This document shows, one piece after another, positions 13,378 to 59,096 of a DNA stretch of 64,000 nucleotides. Both the position numbers and the translations under genes were made by a program. The notes beneath the pieces are model-generated. The model was given only the letters and a program-made list of their open reading frames with translations. It did no database searches and was not told the DNA's origin. Every line of letters begins with the position of its first letter. Positions within the stretch are counted from its first letter, which is position 1. This stretch comes from Pardosa pseudoannulata (Eukaryota; Arthropoda; Arachnida; Araneae; Lycosidae), in contig CM063508.1 of the NCBI GenBank assembly GCA_032207245.1, forward strand, positions 114,649,802 to 114,713,801. The letters run 5' to 3'.

Positions 13378-14045
13378 CTAGCATACAGCCCGTCATATGA
13401 CGGGATCAGTAAAATTTTTAATTTTCCAAAATTGTAAAGTACTTTATGAGGCAGGTTTAAAAAAATGGTTGGTTTTTTGGCTGAGAATTAGCTTGCAACA
13501 AAAAATAATCGATGATTTAATTTAAAATTATTACATATGTACCTACTCTATTATTTAAGCCAAATATAAAAGAAAATGATTTACGTCATATTTAAGTTCA
13601 ATGATAAAACGTATGAAAATAATTTAAAATAATTTAAAATAAGAAATGATTCAGTGAGATGGTTAAATGAATAACTTCATAATGCTAGAAAAATGTTATT
13701 TTTACCTATTTGCTGTGTGATAAATTGATAAATTTAATCGCCTGCTCTTAACCGGGGAAAATAGGAGTTGAAATAATGGCCTTAAAAGCTCGAAAAGCCC
13801 TCTTTTCAAGCCTCTTTTCGAGGGGGTGGATTTCGAAAGTTTTAAAGAAGGCAGTATTTTTTGCTGTGATATGAAACATATTTATACCAATTTGTTTTAG
13901 AATCGGATCGATAGTTTAGGAGAAGATAAACATTACTCTCTTTGAATTTTGCTAACCATGGATGCCTTTATCCATTCCAGGTCCAACCGCTTCATAAAAT
14001 CGAGGACAGACGTGCAGATAACTTAGGCTATTATTATATAGGGGA
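13378..14045 (-). mobile_element. Non-autonomous Helitron, copy 1
   Basis: Read on the minus strand it begins TCCCCTATATAATAATAGCC and ends with the 16-nt palindrome CCCGTCATATGACGGG followed 11 nt later by CTAG. These are the TC 5' end, 3' hairpin and CTRR end of Helitrons. It sits between A and T, as expected. No Rep/helicase coding. Confidence 0.8.
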
Positions 14046-14424
14046 TTTTTAGCTTTAGATAAGTATTTTGTTACATAAAATCAGAACTAAGTTCTTTAAA
14101 AAAAATTTTTAAAAAGTGTAAAAAAAGTGTAAAAAAAATATAAAATTTTCTTTACCTTCTATTTATGGGTGCTTTGAAATTGCTTGTAATTTATAGTACT
14201 TAACAAAAAAATTTCACAAACTTTAATCCAATAAGGCGATTTCAAGCAGTAGGGCAAATTCTCCAATGATGACAATTCTGGCTTTAGTTTCAAACGGAAG
14301 GACAGTTTATTGTTTGTCTATTGTTTGTTTATTGTTTGTTGTAAACATGAAAATGAATGGGGAGGACATTATAGTAGTTCGTGACTTTCCGACAAATTGC
14401 CTTATATGTAACTGTTATGGCGGG

Positions 14425-15309
14425 CTACAATATAGCCCGCCATATGACGGGATCAGTAAAATTTTTAATTTTCCAGAATTATAAAGTACCCTATGAGGCA
14501 GGTAAAAAAATGGTTTGTTTTTTGGCTGAGAATTATCTGGTACACGCTCAATAACTTGTTTATCTTTATTGGCCATATGTTAGTTTCCAACTTTAATTTA
14601 TCTTGTTATATTACGTAATAGGATGGACAGCAGAAGTTTTAATACTGACAGTGATTATTTGGTGGTATATATAAAGGATGTCGAAAATTTAGCGTATCGA
14701 TTGCAAACCGAGTGGTTATGTATAAAAAACAAACACACAAACGAACAAACTTCTTAATTTTCAAAGATATATAGCTTAAACGCTAGATATTTATTAATCC
14801 TTGAAATAGTCTCCTAGACTTTTATGAAAAGAATTTGTTGTTAATACCGATGATAAAATTTTAAATTTATAATATTTAATAATAATATATAATAATATTT
14901 AAATTTAAAATTGGCACATATATACCTAATCTATTATTTAGGCCAAATATAAAAGAAAATTATTTACGTAATATCTAAGTTCGGTGATAAAACGTATGAA
15001 AATAATGCAGACGATATTTAAATAATTTAAAATAAGAAATTATTAAATGAGGTGTTTAAAGAAAAGATGTCATAATGCTACAAAAAAAGGTTATTTTTAC
15101 CTATTATGTGATGATAAATTTAATCGCTGTAAATTTAATGCTCGAAAAGGCGGGAGGGGGATTTCGAGCGTTTTAAAGACTTGAGCTTAATTTTGCTAAC
15201 CCTAACTCATCAAGAATCCAGTATGGATGCCTCTATCCATTCGAGGTCTCACCGTTTCATAAATTCGAGGACGGATGGACAGATACTTAGGCTATTATTA
15301 TATAACTGA
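14425..15309 (-). mobile_element. Non-autonomous Helitron, copy 2
   Basis: Same family as the copy at 13378-14045, same orientation. The 5' end reads TCAGTTATATAATAATAGCC and the 3' hairpin is mutated (CCATATGACGGG arm), with the terminal CTAG changed to GTAG. An interior stretch at about 14540-14900 is less shared with copy 1. Confidence 0.7.
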
Positions 15310-16860
15310 TTTAAGTGTTTTTTCTATTTACCACTAAATCATATAATTCTTTTTGTGAAATTACTATTTACTCAAGAAAATAATTTACTAAGTTAATTAA
15401 ACTTTGTTGTCGAATAACTCAATTAACAATTTCACAATTAATCGAGTTATTCAATAATAACTAGTTATTCTATAAATTTACTAATGATTGATTAGTGAAA
15501 TTAAAAACAAGAAATTTGACATTAAAAAAAGTCTGTTTTTTTATAAACTATTTGGTGATAAATAGTTAAAGTATGTTAAAAATATATTCTTTATTTCATT
15601 TAAATCAATTGGTAAATGATAAAGTAAAGTAGAATATGTATAAATTTGTTAGATTAAGTAAATAATAACAAAAAAGAACATGATACAGTGCCACTATAGT
15701 ATAATTATATTTAAATTTTTATAACTTATAGTTTATTGAGCTACTTCATATCGATGACAAAATAAAAATTGTGCTGTTTAAAAAGTATTACAAAAATTTT
15801 GTACAAAATTCAAAACATTAATTAAGCTTAGAATATAGTTAATAATAATAGTAATAGTAACAACAATATTAATAATATTGACATGTTTAAATATTATTAA
15901 AAATTTGCAGTCTAGAAAGGAAAATTATGCTGCTTAATAAAAACACAGCAAAACCTATTTTCAAAACAATAATGTAATAGAATGCTAAAGTTTGTGTAAT
16001 ATTTTCATTTTATTATTTTCTATTATTTGTTAGAATAAAGATTACAGTAATGGCACATGAAGTTATATTGTATTTTAGCTATAACTGGTTCAACTAAATT
16101 ATGCGTGTTACCTTTAATACTTAAGAGGTTAGGCATTTGTTATTCTACAAAATATCTAGCTAGAACATATAATCCAATAATTTTATCCACTTTATCTGAA
16201 AAATAATTAGTAAAATATCTAATTACTTTATAAAATATGCTTTGATGCTATACTATTATTATTTGCTTTGTATTTTATATGCTTTGATGCTAACATCTAA
16301 AAATAAAAAAAAGTCTTTAATTTGATATTATATAACTATAAAGTTTTTAGCTTTTTATATAATACCAAACAAACCAAAGTCAATAGGAATTTCTTAATAA
16401 ATAAGAGGTGGCTTTACAATAGAAGAAATAGTCTATAAATAAAAGGAATGGTAAATGTGAGCGAAACTTATCAGATAAGTTTTTTTGAAAATTTAATCAA
16501 TGAAAAAATGAAATATAAATGCTACGCATTTACATACGCATTTATTTTAAAATGTAATCCACGAAATCGATATGGATGCTTAAGATACAATATATCATAT
16601 GATTTAGAAATATTTTTCCTGTATCCGATTTCGAAATAAATTCTTATCATTATTATTATTATTATTATTATTAGATGTTTATATAAGTGATTTACTTATC
16701 TCATTCTCTCTAAACTGAAAGAAGAAAAATTAACAGTGGAATTACTGCCAATAATTAAAATATATAATGTATATTTTATATAATATTTCAACTTAATTTC
16801 ATGAATTTCATGACGAAAAATTATTTCATTTTGAATTTTTTTGAAAAATAATATATGTGT
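15310..16860. other. No gene recognised
   Basis: Very AT-rich. (ATT)n at about 16648-16672 and a short open frame at 16448-16639 without recognisable content. Confidence 0.4.
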
Positions 16861-50078
<33,218 letters not shown>

Positions 50079-50435
50079 TGAATCCACTCATGTTAAATAG
50101 GGTATACCTAAATATGCATAATATAATTACATTTTTAGTAGAATAGCATTTTTTCAGAAATATGTAGTATATAGTCAGCTAAGAAGGGGTATATTTTTTA
50201 GTTATATGTGTTTTTTTAAAAAGGTTGAATGTATAAGAAAAACATTTTATTGCTTTAAATTCTTTAGTTTTACCTATTCCTTTAGCAATATAAATTTTGG
50301 TACCCCTATTTAAAAAAATCAATCAACTGTTTAAACTAAGAGACGTATACTGAAAAACACTTTCGCTGTAACAAAATTAAAACATGAACTATAATTTCTT
50401 ACATACGAATTGTTGCATGAATATCAAAACAAATT

Positions 50436-50599
50436 GGGCACTAACCTTCGGATCCGGAGTTCATGGGTTCGAGTCCCACTGAGGCATGGGTGTTCGTAGC
50501 CGTTCGGAATCGGCTTTAAGCAGTAGGTCCCGGTCTCATTAGCCCTCGTGTTGCAAAAAAGTAGACCGTAGTGCTCACCAACCAACCAACCAACCAACC
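50436..50599 (+). repeat. tRNA-derived SINE, copy 5, with 13-bp target-site duplication
   Basis: 5'-truncated head (box A lost), box B region ATGGGTTCGAGTCCCACTGA, GTTCGTAGCCGTTCGGAATC, GCAGTAGGTCCCGGTCTCAT and a (CCAA)n tail. ATCAAAACAAATT lies at 50423-50435 and 50600-50612. It is in the presumed 3' UTR, about 360 bp after the stop. Confidence 0.9.
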
Positions 50600-50641
50600 A
50601 TCAAAACAAATTTAGTTTAAAAAGCTTTAAAATACTACCAC

Positions 50642-50647
50642 AATAAA
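50642..50647 (+). promoter_or_regulatory. Candidate poly(A) signal AATAAA, proximal
   Basis: First AATAAA on the + strand after the stop codon that lies outside the SINE at 50436-50599. It is about 560 bp past the TAA. Use of this site is not shown by the sequence. Confidence 0.3.
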
Positions 50648-50921
50648 TTAAACAAAATACAGTCATTAATGAATTTCCAGCCAATTTACTTTTTAAAGAT
50701 TGATTACTTTATCGTTTGTGATATTTATAATACTTATGATAAAATATTTGGTAGAATTTTTTATCATTATGATCACTCTGAAATATTTTTTCCGTTCAAT
50801 GGTACAGAGAGGTATAAACAGCAACTGTAGCCTTGTGCCATAATAAGCGAAACGAATTATTACTTGAACTTCAGATAAAGTTTAGTTCAAGAAGCTTTAA
50901 TATACTACCACAGCAAATTAA

Positions 50922-51451
50922 CCCCTTCCGGTACGATTTAATAATGAAAAACTGTGCATGAAGTAACCATTTATTTTTTATTTAAAAAACTTGTTTTATT
51001 TTACAATTCTTACATATTCTTAATTAAAATCCACTTTTTACATAGTGTTAAGTATCAGAAACGGTAAAATTAAGATAATAGTCTTCAAGCTAGTGGTACT
51101 TTTCAAAACAAAGTGTAAAGAAATTCTGAATTGTTTGCATCGCCAGGGAGTCTCACTTCTAATTTGATTCTTGTAACACACACGGCATTTCTTAGTAGGT
51201 TTTCTTTTATTCTGACTCATCAATTTGGCAGTGACTTGTACCAAGAAACTTTAAATAAACAATATGTAATAGTGACCTGGGATTTCCACAAGTAACAAAA
51301 GTGTTGCTAAATTAGTACACTAGAAATTTTAAACTAAATTAGTTATCATATTTATCCGTAACTTTAGTCGCATGACGAGTGTAGCACGTCATTGTGCGGT
51401 ATGGAATGAAAAACCAATGACGAGCTAGACTCGTCATTTTACCGGAAGGGG
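50922..51451 (-). mobile_element. piggyBac relic flanked by TTAA, with transposase C-terminus
   Basis: TTAA at 50918-50921 and 51452-51455 enclose inverted ends CCCCTTCCGGTA and TACCGGAAGGGG. On the minus strand at 51244-51038, KKCRVCYKNQIRSETPWRCK matches the Cys-rich C-terminal domain of piggyBac transposases; the next Cys is lost (CKQF for CKQC) and the catalytic core is absent. Confidence 0.85.
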
Positions 51452-51455
51452 TTAA

Positions 51456-52504
51456 ACAAAAACTTCCGTCTCAAGGAAATCGCAAGCATTACTGAATTTT
51501 CGGTTGATTTAATGTTTAAAGATTAATTGCTTTATTGTTCATGGTATTTATGATGTGTATGATAAAATACTTGATAGAATTTTTCATCGAAATTATCATG
51601 TTTAAAAATATTTTTCCCAATGGTGGCAGAGGGAAGTTTAAACAATAATTAGTTCTTTGTCTCCCAGTAACCTACTTTTAGAACCAATTCTTGCAAATTA
51701 GCATTTCTCCCGTTTAGAAGAAAAAATGTCTTTCTAGAATAGTCATAGGGGTCCACATTTGCCATATTTACAAGAAAGACGAGGAATTCATCTCTCCTGA
51801 TTGTTTCGAATAACTAAGAATACTTTGCCAAATTAGCAGATGCATGTGGGTTGAAAATGACTTCAACTGCTAGGTTAAGGTTACTGAAAAAACTGAATTA
51901 TAAGATACACAACTTTTTAAAATTCTCATAAGTTTTCAATCTGATTTAAAAAAAGCATTAAATAGAATTTGGAAATTTTTAGATTAAACAATGGTAAAGA
52001 GGAAATTAAACAAGATTCATCGGAATTACCCATTTAATTAAGATGCTCAAGAACTTTGCATTTTGTGTTTGTTTTATTTAAGGAAACATAAAAATCAGCA
52101 CTGTTTTCTTTTCTACTTTACTGTATATATTCACATATTGATTCTAGTTATAAAGTATAATCATTAAAAGATTGTGCGTATGTGATATGCATCTAAAAGT
52201 TCTTGACTGGTGGTAAATAGTAAAATATCCAAAATGCATCCTAAATAACTGAGAGCTGTATTCGAGCAAAATATTCTATTTCGCAATACATTTGCGTATC
52301 TAATATGGGTTTAAATAAAATATCCCTTCTAGCTGCCCTATTCAATCATTAGTTTAAAGCATATATAAAATTTAAAAAACTCTCATGGGGAATTTCATCC
52401 GTCTATCCCGGTGTCTTTTTAAAATTATTGCGTTTACTCATGCATAAATTCGAGTGAACACATACACAACAGCATAATAAAATATCATTACGCTAGTTTG
52501 TTAT
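51456..52504. other. No gene recognised
   Basis: AT-rich sequence between the piggyBac relic and the second palindromic MITE; possibly 3' UTR if the distal poly(A) site is used. Confidence 0.35.
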
Positions 52505-52671
52505 GGGCTATTACCATATTGCGGTCGAAATATATCACTTGTGACTTTTACGTCATAATGACATCAGAAATCTCCAGAGATGGGAATTTGGTACCAAAAA
52601 TTTCTCTCTCTGACATCATTATGACGCAGAAGTCACCAGTGACATATGTCGACCGTAATATGGTATCACCC
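52505..52671. repeat. Palindromic MITE-like element, copy 2
   Basis: Left ATTACCATATTGCGGTCGAA and right GACCGTAATATGGTATCACC are inverted repeats; the interior GACTTTTACGTCATAATGAC mirrors ATCATTATGACGCAGAAGTC. Same family as 148-324. Confidence 0.75.
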
Positions 52672-52829
52672 ATGGTATACAAAGATAGTGACAAATTATA
52701 ATGTTTTAACAAATATTTGATTGCAACTGCAAAAAGTAATTAATTGAAATAAGCATCCATAATAAAAGAGAATTAAGAAATCGAAAGATGACTGTAATCA
52801 GTATGAATTTTACGTTTGTTTTTATAGCA

Positions 52830-53228
52830 TAAGTGAAGGGTTACAACGAAGCCAAAACGTTACACAATGTTAGTGGTCCAAAAGTCTGTGTAAGCAGAAA
52901 TGAAAGGTTACAGCGAAGCCAAAACGTCACACAATATTAGTGGTCCAAAAGTTTGCATAAGCATAAATAAAGGGTTAAAACGAAGTCAAAACGTCACACA
53001 ATATTAGTGGTCCAAAAGTTTGTAAAAGCATAAATGAAGGGTTACAGCGAAGCCAAAACGTCACACAATGTTAGTGGTCCAAAAGTTTGTAAAAGCATAA
53101 ATGAAGGGTTACAGCGAAGCCAAAACGTCACACAATATTAGTGGTCCAAAAGTTTGTAAAAGCATAAATGAAGGGTTACAACGAAGCCAAAACGTCACAC
53201 AATATTAGTGGTCCAAAAGTTTGTAAAA
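52830..53228. repeat. Tandem array, six copies of a 67-bp unit
   Basis: GAAGGGTTACAACGAAGCCA then AAACGTCACACAATATTAGT and GGTCCAAAAGTTTGTAAAAG repeat head to tail with about 67-bp spacing and few differences. Lies about 2.8 kb after the GMC stop codon. Confidence 0.93.
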
Positions 53229-53667
53229 TGCGAAATACAAGTCGTAAAGTAGAATGCTAAATTGAAGATCCTATATATTGCATCTAAAGTCATACTAATC
53301 ATTGAAACGAGTTTTTATGATTCATTTATTTAAACGAGTTCGTTTCCAGCATTTCACCACCTAAGAAGATTTTGGAACAAACACATCTGATAGTATAATG
53401 TTCTGATATCCTCATTAGTTAGAAAACCGTAAGCCGTGAAGGGGTTCTAAAGAAAATTCTTTTGTTATTTTTTTTATCTGAAATATGTGTACAAAATCTT
53501 TCATAGTATATTTTTAAAGGAAAATTAGAGAAATGATAAATGAGTATCAAAGAGAAACTAGTGTACATATGTACATAGAATGATTGCATGTATATATTTG
53601 TTCAACGTACAATCATGTGTAAATTTGTAAAAACTTTATTTGTATTATTGTTGTCATGTGGAATGTT

Positions 53668-53673
53668 AATAAA
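53668..53673 (+). promoter_or_regulatory. Candidate poly(A) signal AATAAA, distal
   Basis: AATAAA followed within about 30 bp by a TCCTGCTTTCTGTGTT region resembling a downstream GU-rich element. If used, the 3' UTR would be about 3.6 kb and would include a SINE, a piggyBac relic and a 67-bp tandem array. Confidence 0.3.
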
Positions 53674-54215
53674 TTTCATTTGTAACTATATCCTGCTTTC
53701 TGTGTTATTTAAAATAGGTAACTATTAAAAATATAAAAATACTCATTCAAACATAAAAAAAAGGAATAAAGGAAAAGAATAAATTATTTTTCTCGGTTAC
53801 TGAAGTCAAGTTCGTGTACTAACCTTCACGGATAGTTAGAGTTAAAACCAATGTCAGTAAAAAAGGAAATTAGTAAACATGAGGAAAGAATTGAGAAAAA
53901 TAAAAATAAAAAGCTAGAAAGTTAATACTTTACCAGATTAAATCAAAAACTACTTACCTTTACATATTATACACTCTTTATAGTTCAATTGTATTTGCTT
54001 GAAGTAAATTTTTCTAGGTAGCATAAGTAGAATAATAAGCAAAAAACAATTTAGAATCATATTAAGTTAACTATGCCTACTTTAATGGAAATATTTTCAT
54101 GTGGTTTAATGTGGGTTTTCATGTGCACACTAAATTCTGAAATTCAACATGTTGAAAAATACAGTTTTTATGTTTAAAGATTGAAACTCTTTACATACAA
54201 CAGAATTTAGAATGC

Positions 54216-54219
<4 letters not shown>
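53674..54219. other. No gene recognised
   Basis: AT-rich unique sequence after the distal poly(A) candidate. Confidence 0.35.
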
Positions 54220-54306
<87 letters not shown>

Positions 54307-54350
54307 TTATATATATATACATATATATACATATATATATATATATAAAA

Positions 54351-54381
<31 letters not shown>

Positions 54382-54400
54382 TATACATATATATACATAT

Positions 54401-54480
<80 letters not shown>
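54220..54480. repeat. (TA)n microsatellite
   Basis: (TA)n with TACATA variants; abuts the left arm of the foldback element. Confidence 0.97.
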
Positions 54481-54481
<1 letters not shown>

Positions 54482-55013
54482 GGAAGATAAAACAAGACGG
54501 GAGACGAAAGATTCCGCGAAAAAACAAATTAGTTACAAATGTCACCGCTAGGGGAATATTTGGAGCTGTGTAATAAAAAATAGAGTGTTATCAAATGCAA
54601 ATCAATACGAAAATTAATTTCTATATTGTGCCAATGGATGTAACGTGAAATTTAAATAAAGAACTTCTTCTTCTGCTTAGAGTACGTGATATTGCAGATC
54701 ACGAGACTTTATCGGTGTTTATGTAGATTTTACGCTTTTTTAAAAGTGTTGCCATATTGTACTTGAAGTAAATCAGAAAATGTGCATAATAAAAGGTAAT
54801 TTTATTCCGTATTAATTTGCATTTGTTAACACTCTATTTTCTATAACTTGCGCCAAATATTCCCCTAGTGGTGACTTTTGGAACTAATTTGTGTTTTCGC
54901 GGAAAATTTCGTCCCCCGTCTTGTTTAATCTTCTTACAAAATGTGGTGTCATTCTCGTAAATAGATAGCGCTACAGAATACTGTGAGCACTGTCAGTTTA
55001 ATTATAGCCACCC

Positions 55014-55016
<3 letters not shown>
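54481..55016. mobile_element. Foldback element bracketed by (TA)n
   Basis: Left arm 54481-54625 (GGAAGATAAAACAAGACGGG ... GGGGAATATTTGG) is the reverse complement of 54795-54940 (CCAAATATTCCCC ... CGTCTTGTTTAATCTTC). The right arm is followed by the GCCACCCGG segment and (TA)n at 55017-55075. A half copy lies at 24690-24816. Confidence 0.8.

Positions 55017-55075
<59 letters not shown>
55017..55075. repeat. (TA)n microsatellite
   Basis: Pure (TA)n directly after CACCCGG, the same junction seen at 24816 in intron 2. Confidence 0.95.
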
Positions 55076-55077
<2 letters not shown>

Positions 55078-56054
55078 ATACATGTGTGTATTATATATTA
55101 ATATATAATACACATATATCTATAGAGAGAGGAAGAGAATACATTTTCGGTCAGTTCATATGTACAAGTGTCAAAGTTGAAATGGATTTTTTGTAGTGCT
55201 TAAAATAGCATCTAGATTTAACTAATCCTTATCTAACAAAACATTGTCCTCAATGTATTCAACAAACCAGTCTCGGAAGAGATTTCGAGTTTAGGTTATC
55301 TAGATGATGGGATTATACGATACATGGATTAGTGAAAAAGAAATCTTGTTTATTTGATTGAGTTTTCTGTTTCAAGGTCAAGCTGTAAAATAACAAGGTA
55401 TTAAAAATTTCATCAATTACGCTTTAGGCATCTTTAAAGAAATAAAGCTTTATTGAATATGAACTTGGGTTGATTTAAAAATGACAAAACCAGAAATAAA
55501 TATACATTTTTATCAAATAAATAAAAAATAATACAATAGGCAAAATTTCACGAGTCATCTTGGAATTTACTTGGAAGAAATCTTTTATATAAATTACACA
55601 GTTTATATGGAAATATGGGTTTAGAAAATCTGTTTTTGCTCATAAAAAGGGAATATAAAACAACGGTAAAATTTGAGTACCTGCTAGTTTCTTTATAGGA
55701 AATATTTTCTAATATTTAACTAATATTTAACATCGATTTTATCAGTTTTGTAGATTGTCTTTAAATATGACTGACTATACGTTTTATAAGTATGGGAACA
55801 GATAAAGACGAATATAATATACTACTTTCATAAAGATATATAGTTGTATAAACATGCTATAAAGCTGTATGCCATTGAAACAGATGACTAATGTTTACAA
55901 AAACTGTTCTTAAACAAAAATATTAAGAACTTAGCGTTGACTCCTTTTTTTAATCTAGAAATAAAATTGTTTTCAAAATCTCAAATTTATTTTGTAGCCT
56001 AGGATATATCATTTATCTTATAATTAAAACTCCTTCTGGGCAGCAAAATTAGAA
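55076..56054. other. No gene recognised
   Basis: AT-rich; a short palindrome ATTATATATTAATATATAAT lies at about 55090-55109. Confidence 0.4.
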
Positions 56055-57072
56055 TCCCCTATATAATAATAGCCTAAGTTGTCTGTCCGCGAATTTGTGA
56101 AGAGATTGGACCTGGAATGGATACAGGAATCCATATTGGATTTTTTATGAGTTAGGGTTAGCAAAATTCAAAGCAAATTTGAAATCCACCCCATCCCCCT
56201 TTTTCGAGCGTTTAATGCTATTATTTCAAGTCTTATTCTTCCTCTTATTCTATACTAAATACATTCTTGATATAAATTTAGTATAGAATAAGAGGGAGCA
56301 GCGAGGGCGGAGCGTAATATTTAAACTGGACTGTGTTTACTCGACATTCATATACTCTAATTAGTTCCTTCATCGGGTGTAGGCCTAGCAAGTTCGGTAG
56401 AGGGTCTGCCCGTTTGATCAGCGAACTTCTCGGGTTGACGGTTCTGTCCCCGACTCACCCATTTTTCTAAATGTTTAATTAATTTAATATTTTCTGCTTT
56501 TTCTTTTAAATTCTTATTCCTAAAGTCGTGTTATTATTTTCAAAATAAATGTTTATTATTTTTTTCAACTTTTTTTCCTAAACTATAGATCCGATTCTAA
56601 AATAAATTGGTATGAATAAGCGTCGTATCACAGCGAAAAATACTGTCATATTTAAAACGTTCGAAATTCACCTCGTCCCCCTTTTCGAGCATTTAATGCC
56701 ATCATATCAAACCCTATTAAAATTATCAATTTATTACATAATAAATAGGTAAAAATAACAATTTTTATAACATTATGACGTCATTCCTTTAACTATCTCA
56801 TTTAATCATTTATTTAAGATTATTTAAATATCTTCTGTATTATTCTCATAAGTTTTATCCTTAACTTAGATATTACCTAAAAAAATTTTCTTTATATTTG
56901 GCTTAAATAATAGATTAGGTACATATGTGATAATTTTAATCGATTATTTTTGTAGAACGATAATTCTCAACCAAAAAACAAACCATTTTTTTACCTGCCT
57001 AATGGGGTACCATTACAATTCTGAAAAATTAAAAATTTTACTGATCCCGTCATATGACGGGCTATATGCTAG
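56055..57072 (+). mobile_element. Non-autonomous Helitron, copy 3, complete termini
   Basis: Starts TCCCCTATATAATAATAGCC and ends with palindrome CCCGTCATATGACGGG, CTATATG and CTAG; the flanks are A and T. Contains a private insert at about 56220-56480 with a 17-nt inverted repeat (CTTATTCTATACTAAAT) and a tRNA-like stretch. No Rep/helicase. Confidence 0.85.
56379..56460 (+). repeat. tRNA-like segment inside Helitron copy 3
   Basis: AAGTTCGGTAGAGGGTCTGC resembles a D arm and GGTTGACGGTTCTGTCCCCG a T arm with box B. No acceptor stem closes, so a SINE head or captured relic is more likely than a tRNA gene. Confidence 0.3.
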
Positions 57073-57310
57073 TAGAAATTTATAATATTCCATGCATCTT
57101 ACTTTTCCAAAGACTATCGGTGTAAAGCAGTATGGTCGTCACTTGCATCAGTATATCTTAAACCTTTAATGCCCGAGTTATTTCTTCATATTACATATCT
57201 TAAAACTAAGTTATTACAGACTGCACAGAATAAAATAAGTATGAAGTTTAAACAACTTTGAATACTACAGCAGTCTGTTAGGGATCAGTTATCGTTTTAA
57301 ACATCATTGG

Positions 57311-57487
57311 TTTGGTTTGGTTTGGAGTGCTACGGTCTACTTTTTGCAACACGAGGGCTAATGAGACCGGGACCTACAGCTTAAAGCCGATTCCGAACGG
57401 CTACGAACATCCATACCATTGTGGGATTTGTACCCACGAACTCCGGTACCGAAAGCCAGCACCCTAACCAATCGGCCATCGTTCGGC
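57311..57487 (-). repeat. tRNA-derived SINE, copy 6, with 14-bp target-site duplication
   Basis: Full-length in reverse: (TTTGG)n tail, GGAGTGCTACGGTCTACT, box B region GTGGGATTTGTACCCACGAA, box A region ACCCTAACCAATCGGCC. TTAAACATCATTGG lies at 57297-57310 and 57488-57501. Confidence 0.92.
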
Positions 57488-57501
57488 TTAAACATCATTG
57501 G

Positions 57502-58299
57502 AATGCCTTTTATGAAAAATGGAAAACCTTCGTGAAAAAATATTTGTTTCTTATTACATACAAAATAAGTACTGTAAAATTGATTTTTATAACAGGTAAA
57601 GCAGTTTGTCCTGATTGCAGTCTGTGTACCTGCCAAAAAAGTAAATTTATGTGTTCTGTTCGAAAAATAATAAAGTGTCGCTCCAAATGAGAAATTTTTA
57701 AATGTAAATTGCTTGAAAATTTTGTAGATCGATCACCATACCTACTACCTAGGGGCTGCCCTACACTTCTGTAGTATGCATTTGTAGTTGTTAGTAATCA
57801 TCTTGAGAAGGTTAAGTTAGACACCATGTAACGAAAATCTTTTTAAGTTTAAATATTACTGTACACATTGTAATTATTTTGTATTTTCAGAGTCAACTTA
57901 CAGCATATTCAAATTAGTTAAATATTTTTGAAAAACTTATTTAATTATAATTGAAAATTCTTAAACCTTTTTAAAGCATTTTTAACGCTTATAAATTTTT
58001 CATGTAACATTTCTGTTCCAAAACAATTTTTGGCAGCTATTACTTTAGAACTTTCTATACAAAACTGTGTATAGATTTTCAGAAATGTCTTAAATGTTAT
58101 TTTTTCTACTAACATTTAAGTTAAAAATCAATGAAAATTGATAGTTTTTTTGTGTGTATTAAAAAATGAGCAACTCATTGCTAATTCCAAAACTGTAGAA
58201 AAACTGTATAAAAACTTAACATTTTTATTTCAAATACAAAAACAGCATTAAAATTTTAAGGCTTGTATTTCGGGTAAAAACAAACGTAAAGAAAAGATC
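57502..58299. other. No gene recognised
   Basis: AT-rich unique sequence between the SINE and the hAT relic. Confidence 0.35.
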
Positions 58300-58307
58300 A
58301 TTTAGAT

Positions 58308-59096
58308 CAGTGGTGCGCAAACTTTTTTCGACTACGACCCCTTTTGTAGGGGGAAAATTTTTGGTGACCCCTAGAGATAAATGTTCACAAATACGCTGTA
58401 TATTTCGCTCATTTATTTCGTTTCATCGAATAAAAACATCCTCATATTTGACTCATATTAATTTTATTTATAATTTTAAGAAAATACTTTTTGTATAACA
58501 CAAAAATCAGTAAATTGCCCTTTAATGAGATGTATGTGGCTGCAAGTTTCTAATTATCTCTTCGATGTTTGGATGTATGTTGCTAATTGCAATTCGCATA
58601 TCATCTTCAGGGTTTAAACGCAAGCGGTATTTAGTTTTTATTGAAACTAGTTTGCTAAATCCAGATAAATAATTTCACATAAATACGTTAATGCAAATTG
58701 TATTAACACTCTGAAGGCATTCTTGCATAAAACGGGATATTGTTTTTCCACGGATAGCCAAAATTTTTGGCAAGGCTGAGTCTTAAATTGATTTAGAAGA
58801 GTATAATCACTAATTAGATCTATCAATTGCTCTTTTTCACTAATTTGAAGAGTTGAACTGCATATGTCAAAGGAAAATGGATCACGAATCCAACCAAGAT
58901 CGTTTTCAAGAAAATCCTCGAATCTTCTCGAAAAATTTTTCTTTAACTTTTCAGTGACGGCGCTTCACTCTTCATATGTACACTGTAGGATATGCAGCAT
59001 GCAAGGATAATGCATTTCATAAAAATTTGGCGACCCCAAAAAAACTTCTGGTGACCCCCCCCCCAGGGGTCGCGACTCCTAGTTTGCGCACCACTG
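58308..59096 (-). mobile_element. hAT relic with perfect 8-bp target-site duplication and transposase C-terminus
   Basis: Termini CAGTGGTGCGCAAACT and AGTTTGCGCACCACTG; ATTTAGAT at 58300-58307 and 59097-59104. The minus strand keeps TKYRLRLNPE then DDMRIAISNIHPNIEEIIRN, the C-terminal end of ZBED-type hAT transposases, near 58640-58520. The rest of the transposase is absent. Confidence 0.88.
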
